DNA of 22,413 nucleotides from Cylindrotheca closterium (taxonomy: Eukaryota > Bacillariophyta > Bacillariophyceae > Bacillariales > Bacillariaceae), in NCBI GenBank assembly GCA_933822405.4, contig CAKOGP040001733.1, positions 1 through 22,413 on the forward strand, given 5' to 3'. Position 1 is the stretch's first letter. Each line of letters starts with the position of its first letter. Shown here one piece after another: positions 20,632 to 22,413 of the stretch. A program made the position numbers and the translations under genes. The notes beneath the pieces are model-generated. The model saw only the letters and a program-made list of their open reading frames with translations, did no database searches and was not told the origin of the DNA.

Positions 20632-20967
20632 TCTCGACGTTTTTTTATCCGACTACTCTGACCCGAGTGCTGCTCAATTTCCATTTCAAAACAAGATATA
20701 ATTGAAAGATGCATCCACGAAAAGTTAGTGTTGCTAAAACCATAGTCCATAGTCGATTTCCTTAGTTTGATTTACGAAGAAAAGCAACAGAAAAAAAGGT
20801 TTCAATTCCACTTAGTCTGAAGTGTGCTGCTACTCCAAAACTAGGGACTGAATCGAGTCCACTCAAAGAGTCTTAATTCTTAAAAGCAGAAATAGAAAAT
20901 AACACTGCTTGAGTCTAGTCAATGCAGGCAATCCTTGCAAGTTGCACTATCTTCGCCGAAAATAAAA
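20632..20967. other. Intergenic region upstream of GT32-like gene
   Basis: A/T-rich, with no gene or repeat I can support. The promoter of the minus-strand GT32-like gene should be at its left edge. A plus-strand open frame that covers 20412-20705 is a shadow of the GT32-like coding region. Confidence 0.5.
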
Positions 20968-21285
20968 TTACCCGCCATCATCGTCATTTAACAATCCAAC
21001 ATTTGATAGTATGTTGCAATCTGAAAGCAAAGAAATACTTTCCGAATTCCCTTCTAAACATTGATCGCCCCATAGATTATCCAAAGTACTGCAGTTCTGC
21101 ATGTTACTATTTCCCCAAACGTTCGAAGCGCCAGAATCAAATGGTGCTGTGGCAGCCGTTTCCATCCAGCAGTTACTAGCTGACGCAAATGCACGATATT
21201 CTGCCAGGGGATTTTTCGTTTTCCATATCAACCTCTTCAGAGAGCCATATCGGCGAAGGTTCAGCGCGACGCAACTCGTAAACAT
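20968..21285 (-). CDS. Small hypothetical protein (doubtful)
   Basis: An ATG at 21285 opens 105 codons to a TAA at 20968. The product has a basic start (FTSCVALNLRRYGSLKR) and a Ser/Asn/Asp-rich tail with two Trp-Gly motifs, ending LNDDDGG. No family is recognised. A GTAC-rich cluster lies about 120 bp upstream, as it does near other starts in this window. The frame is longer than most random ones here but an overlapping plus-strand frame is similar in length, so it may not be a gene. Confidence 0.2.
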   Translation of the reverse strand: MFTSCVALNLRRYGSLKRLIWKTKNPLAEYRAFASASNCWMETAATAPFDSGASNVWGNSNMQNCSTLDNLWGDQCLEGNSESISLLSDCNILSNVGLLNDDDGG

Positions 21286-21402
21286 TGCTTTCTTGCTGAG
21301 TGAGGTAAACTTGTATGTGGTCCGTGATAGGTGAAAAAAGAACCACAACCGAGAACTGTGGTCCACTGAGTCAAACCATGCGCACTTGATGAGTTAGTAG
21401 GT

Positions 21403-21449
21403 CGTACACGTACATACAGTACGGGTACGAGTACCTACTGTACAGTACA
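21403..21449. repeat. GTAC-rich palindromic cluster
   Basis: Overlapping GTACACGTAC, TACGGGTACGAGTACC and TACTGTACAGTA palindromes fill about 47 bp. It shares TACGGGTACG with the cluster at 461-503. It sits directly before a transposon-like end at 21473. Confidence 0.7.
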
Positions 21450-21472
21450 GACGCACCACAACGTCAAACACA

Positions 21473-21516
21473 CGCCCGAAATCTGTCCGTTTAGATACTT
21501 TTTTGAAAGCTAAATA
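21473..21516. mobile_element. Second end of the TGTCCGTT transposon family
   Basis: Its first 20 bp (21473-21492) are identical to 10976-10995. The AAGCTAAATA block follows at 21507-21516 (34 bp from the start here, 45 bp in the first copy). No TGACGC array follows, so this is a different subfamily, a truncated copy, or a solo end. A weak candidate for the opposite end is TAACGGAGACATT near 22353, which resembles TAACGGACATT at 12226-12236. Confidence 0.55.
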
Positions 21517-21529
21517 ATTTTAACCGATC

Positions 21530-21563
21530 GGGGGTCAGGTATCCCCATATGAGGATATCCCCC
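21530..21563. repeat. Imperfect hairpin
   Basis: Outer arms GGGGG (21530-21534) and CCCCC (21559-21563) and inner arms TATCC (21540-21544) and GGATA (21553-21557) can fold into a bulged hairpin. It lies just inside the second transposon-like end. Confidence 0.55.
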
Positions 21564-22413
21564 AAAGTGCAACTTCAAGTGATGAGATGACTATGATAAA
21601 AGAAGAATTAACCAACGCAGCTTTGAATATATTCTCATAGTTATCGGCTAGGTTGTCCTAGAATACTGTTGGCAATCATGATGACTCTGCTCTGGCCGAC
21701 TGTGCCAATTTTTTTAAAAACCAAAATGACCAAAATTCCATGCCTCGCCAAAAATCCTGCACGTTCGAGCGATGACCATTGGTCGTCAACAACGACCTCT
21801 GCAAGCTCCAAATTGCACCAATACAAGCCAAGAAGGAATCAAACAAGTCGCCCAAATGGAGTGGATGTGTGAAGATTGGATGTACAAGAAATTTCCAAAA
21901 TGCCCATGCCAACCCAAAACTTGCTGCCAAACTTCCAAGCAACAATTCAAGCCAGCATTCGACGATCAGAATGAGGCAACAATCAAATTGCGAGAGCTTC
22001 GAATCCCTTCTATATTGCCAATGAGCTGAGAATCACTCGCTTTTCCACGTTATCAGATGAGATTGTTGAGCTTTCAGCTCAAACACTACAACATTGTTGA
22101 GAAAACGTTTCCAGTACTTCATCCATGACAATTGTGAAACCACTACAAGGTGTTGGATACATTGAAAATTTACATGGATTAGTGATGAAAAGTCCAAGAA
22201 TGAACTATACTTTGGATTTGGTTGGTACATAATTCATGAACTAGATTGATGAGTTGTGTGATGGGGATATTAAACGAAGATCTGTCAGGTTCTTGAATAC
22301 AATGGGCAATCACTTGGCATTCCAGATTTGGAGGAGCCAATAATAATAATAATAACGGAGACATTAATCGTTAGGATGCTACTCTATGGGCATTCGATTG
22401 CCGGTGAAATATT
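21564..22413. other. Gene-poor terminal region
   Basis: Open frames of 60-90 codons on both strands have no recognised domain. Two overlap in different frames at 21772-22029, which argues against either. A TAA/AAT microsatellite of about 15 bp lies at 22338-22354. This may be the interior of a transposon-like copy beginning at 21473. Confidence 0.45.

Noticed and set aside
21676..22029. Overlapping 80-90 codon frames on both strands
   Set aside because: No recognised domains; the minus frame starts at TTG and two plus frames overlap, so none is supported over the others.

Overview
The window looks like nuclear DNA of a photosynthetic stramenopile, most likely a diatom. Most genes carry a few short GT-AG introns (67-106 bp). 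Two proteins begin with a signal peptide followed by a Phe-containing motif like the diatom plastid-import signal (ASAFAP type), and intergenic DNA is rich in small repeats. The species cannot be named from sequence alone. No rRNA, tRNA, CRISPR array or bacterial-type operon was found.

Layout: (1) 720-7824 (+) CNOT1/NOT1, scaffold of the CCR4-NOT deadenylase, four exons. (2) 8382-9778 (-) mitochondrial short-chain acyl-CoA dehydrogenase, three exons, convergent with CNOT1. (3) About 9.8-12.3 kb has no convincing gene. It holds a palindromic 30-bp repeat family and a probable 1.26-kb non-autonomous DNA transposon whose inverted ends flank dense arrays of TGACGC/GCGTCA. (4) 12322-14267 (+) a probably plastid-targeted MATE transporter, starting about 85 bp from the transposon edge. 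(5) 14366-15082 (-) a DUF493/YbeD-like protein, also with a plastid-like leader. An 85-bp tandem duplication carries the 3' ends of both convergent genes. (6) 16371-19085 (+) ELP2, the WD40 subunit of Elongator. (7) 19282-20631 (-) a GT32/OCH1-like glycosyltransferase, three exons, whose catalytic DXD aspartates are missing. (8) 21.4-22.4 kb is gene-poor and holds a second end of the same transposon family.

The genes are mostly unrelated housekeeping functions: mRNA decay, fatty-acid/branched-chain catabolism and tRNA modification. They do not form a pathway. The parts worth a second look are the TGACGC-array transposon beside the plastid MATE gene, the 85-bp duplication spanning two gene ends, and the GT32 protein that has lost its metal-binding motif. 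Exon boundaries were assigned by reading splice sites by eye and by remembered similarity to known families. No alignment or expression data were available.
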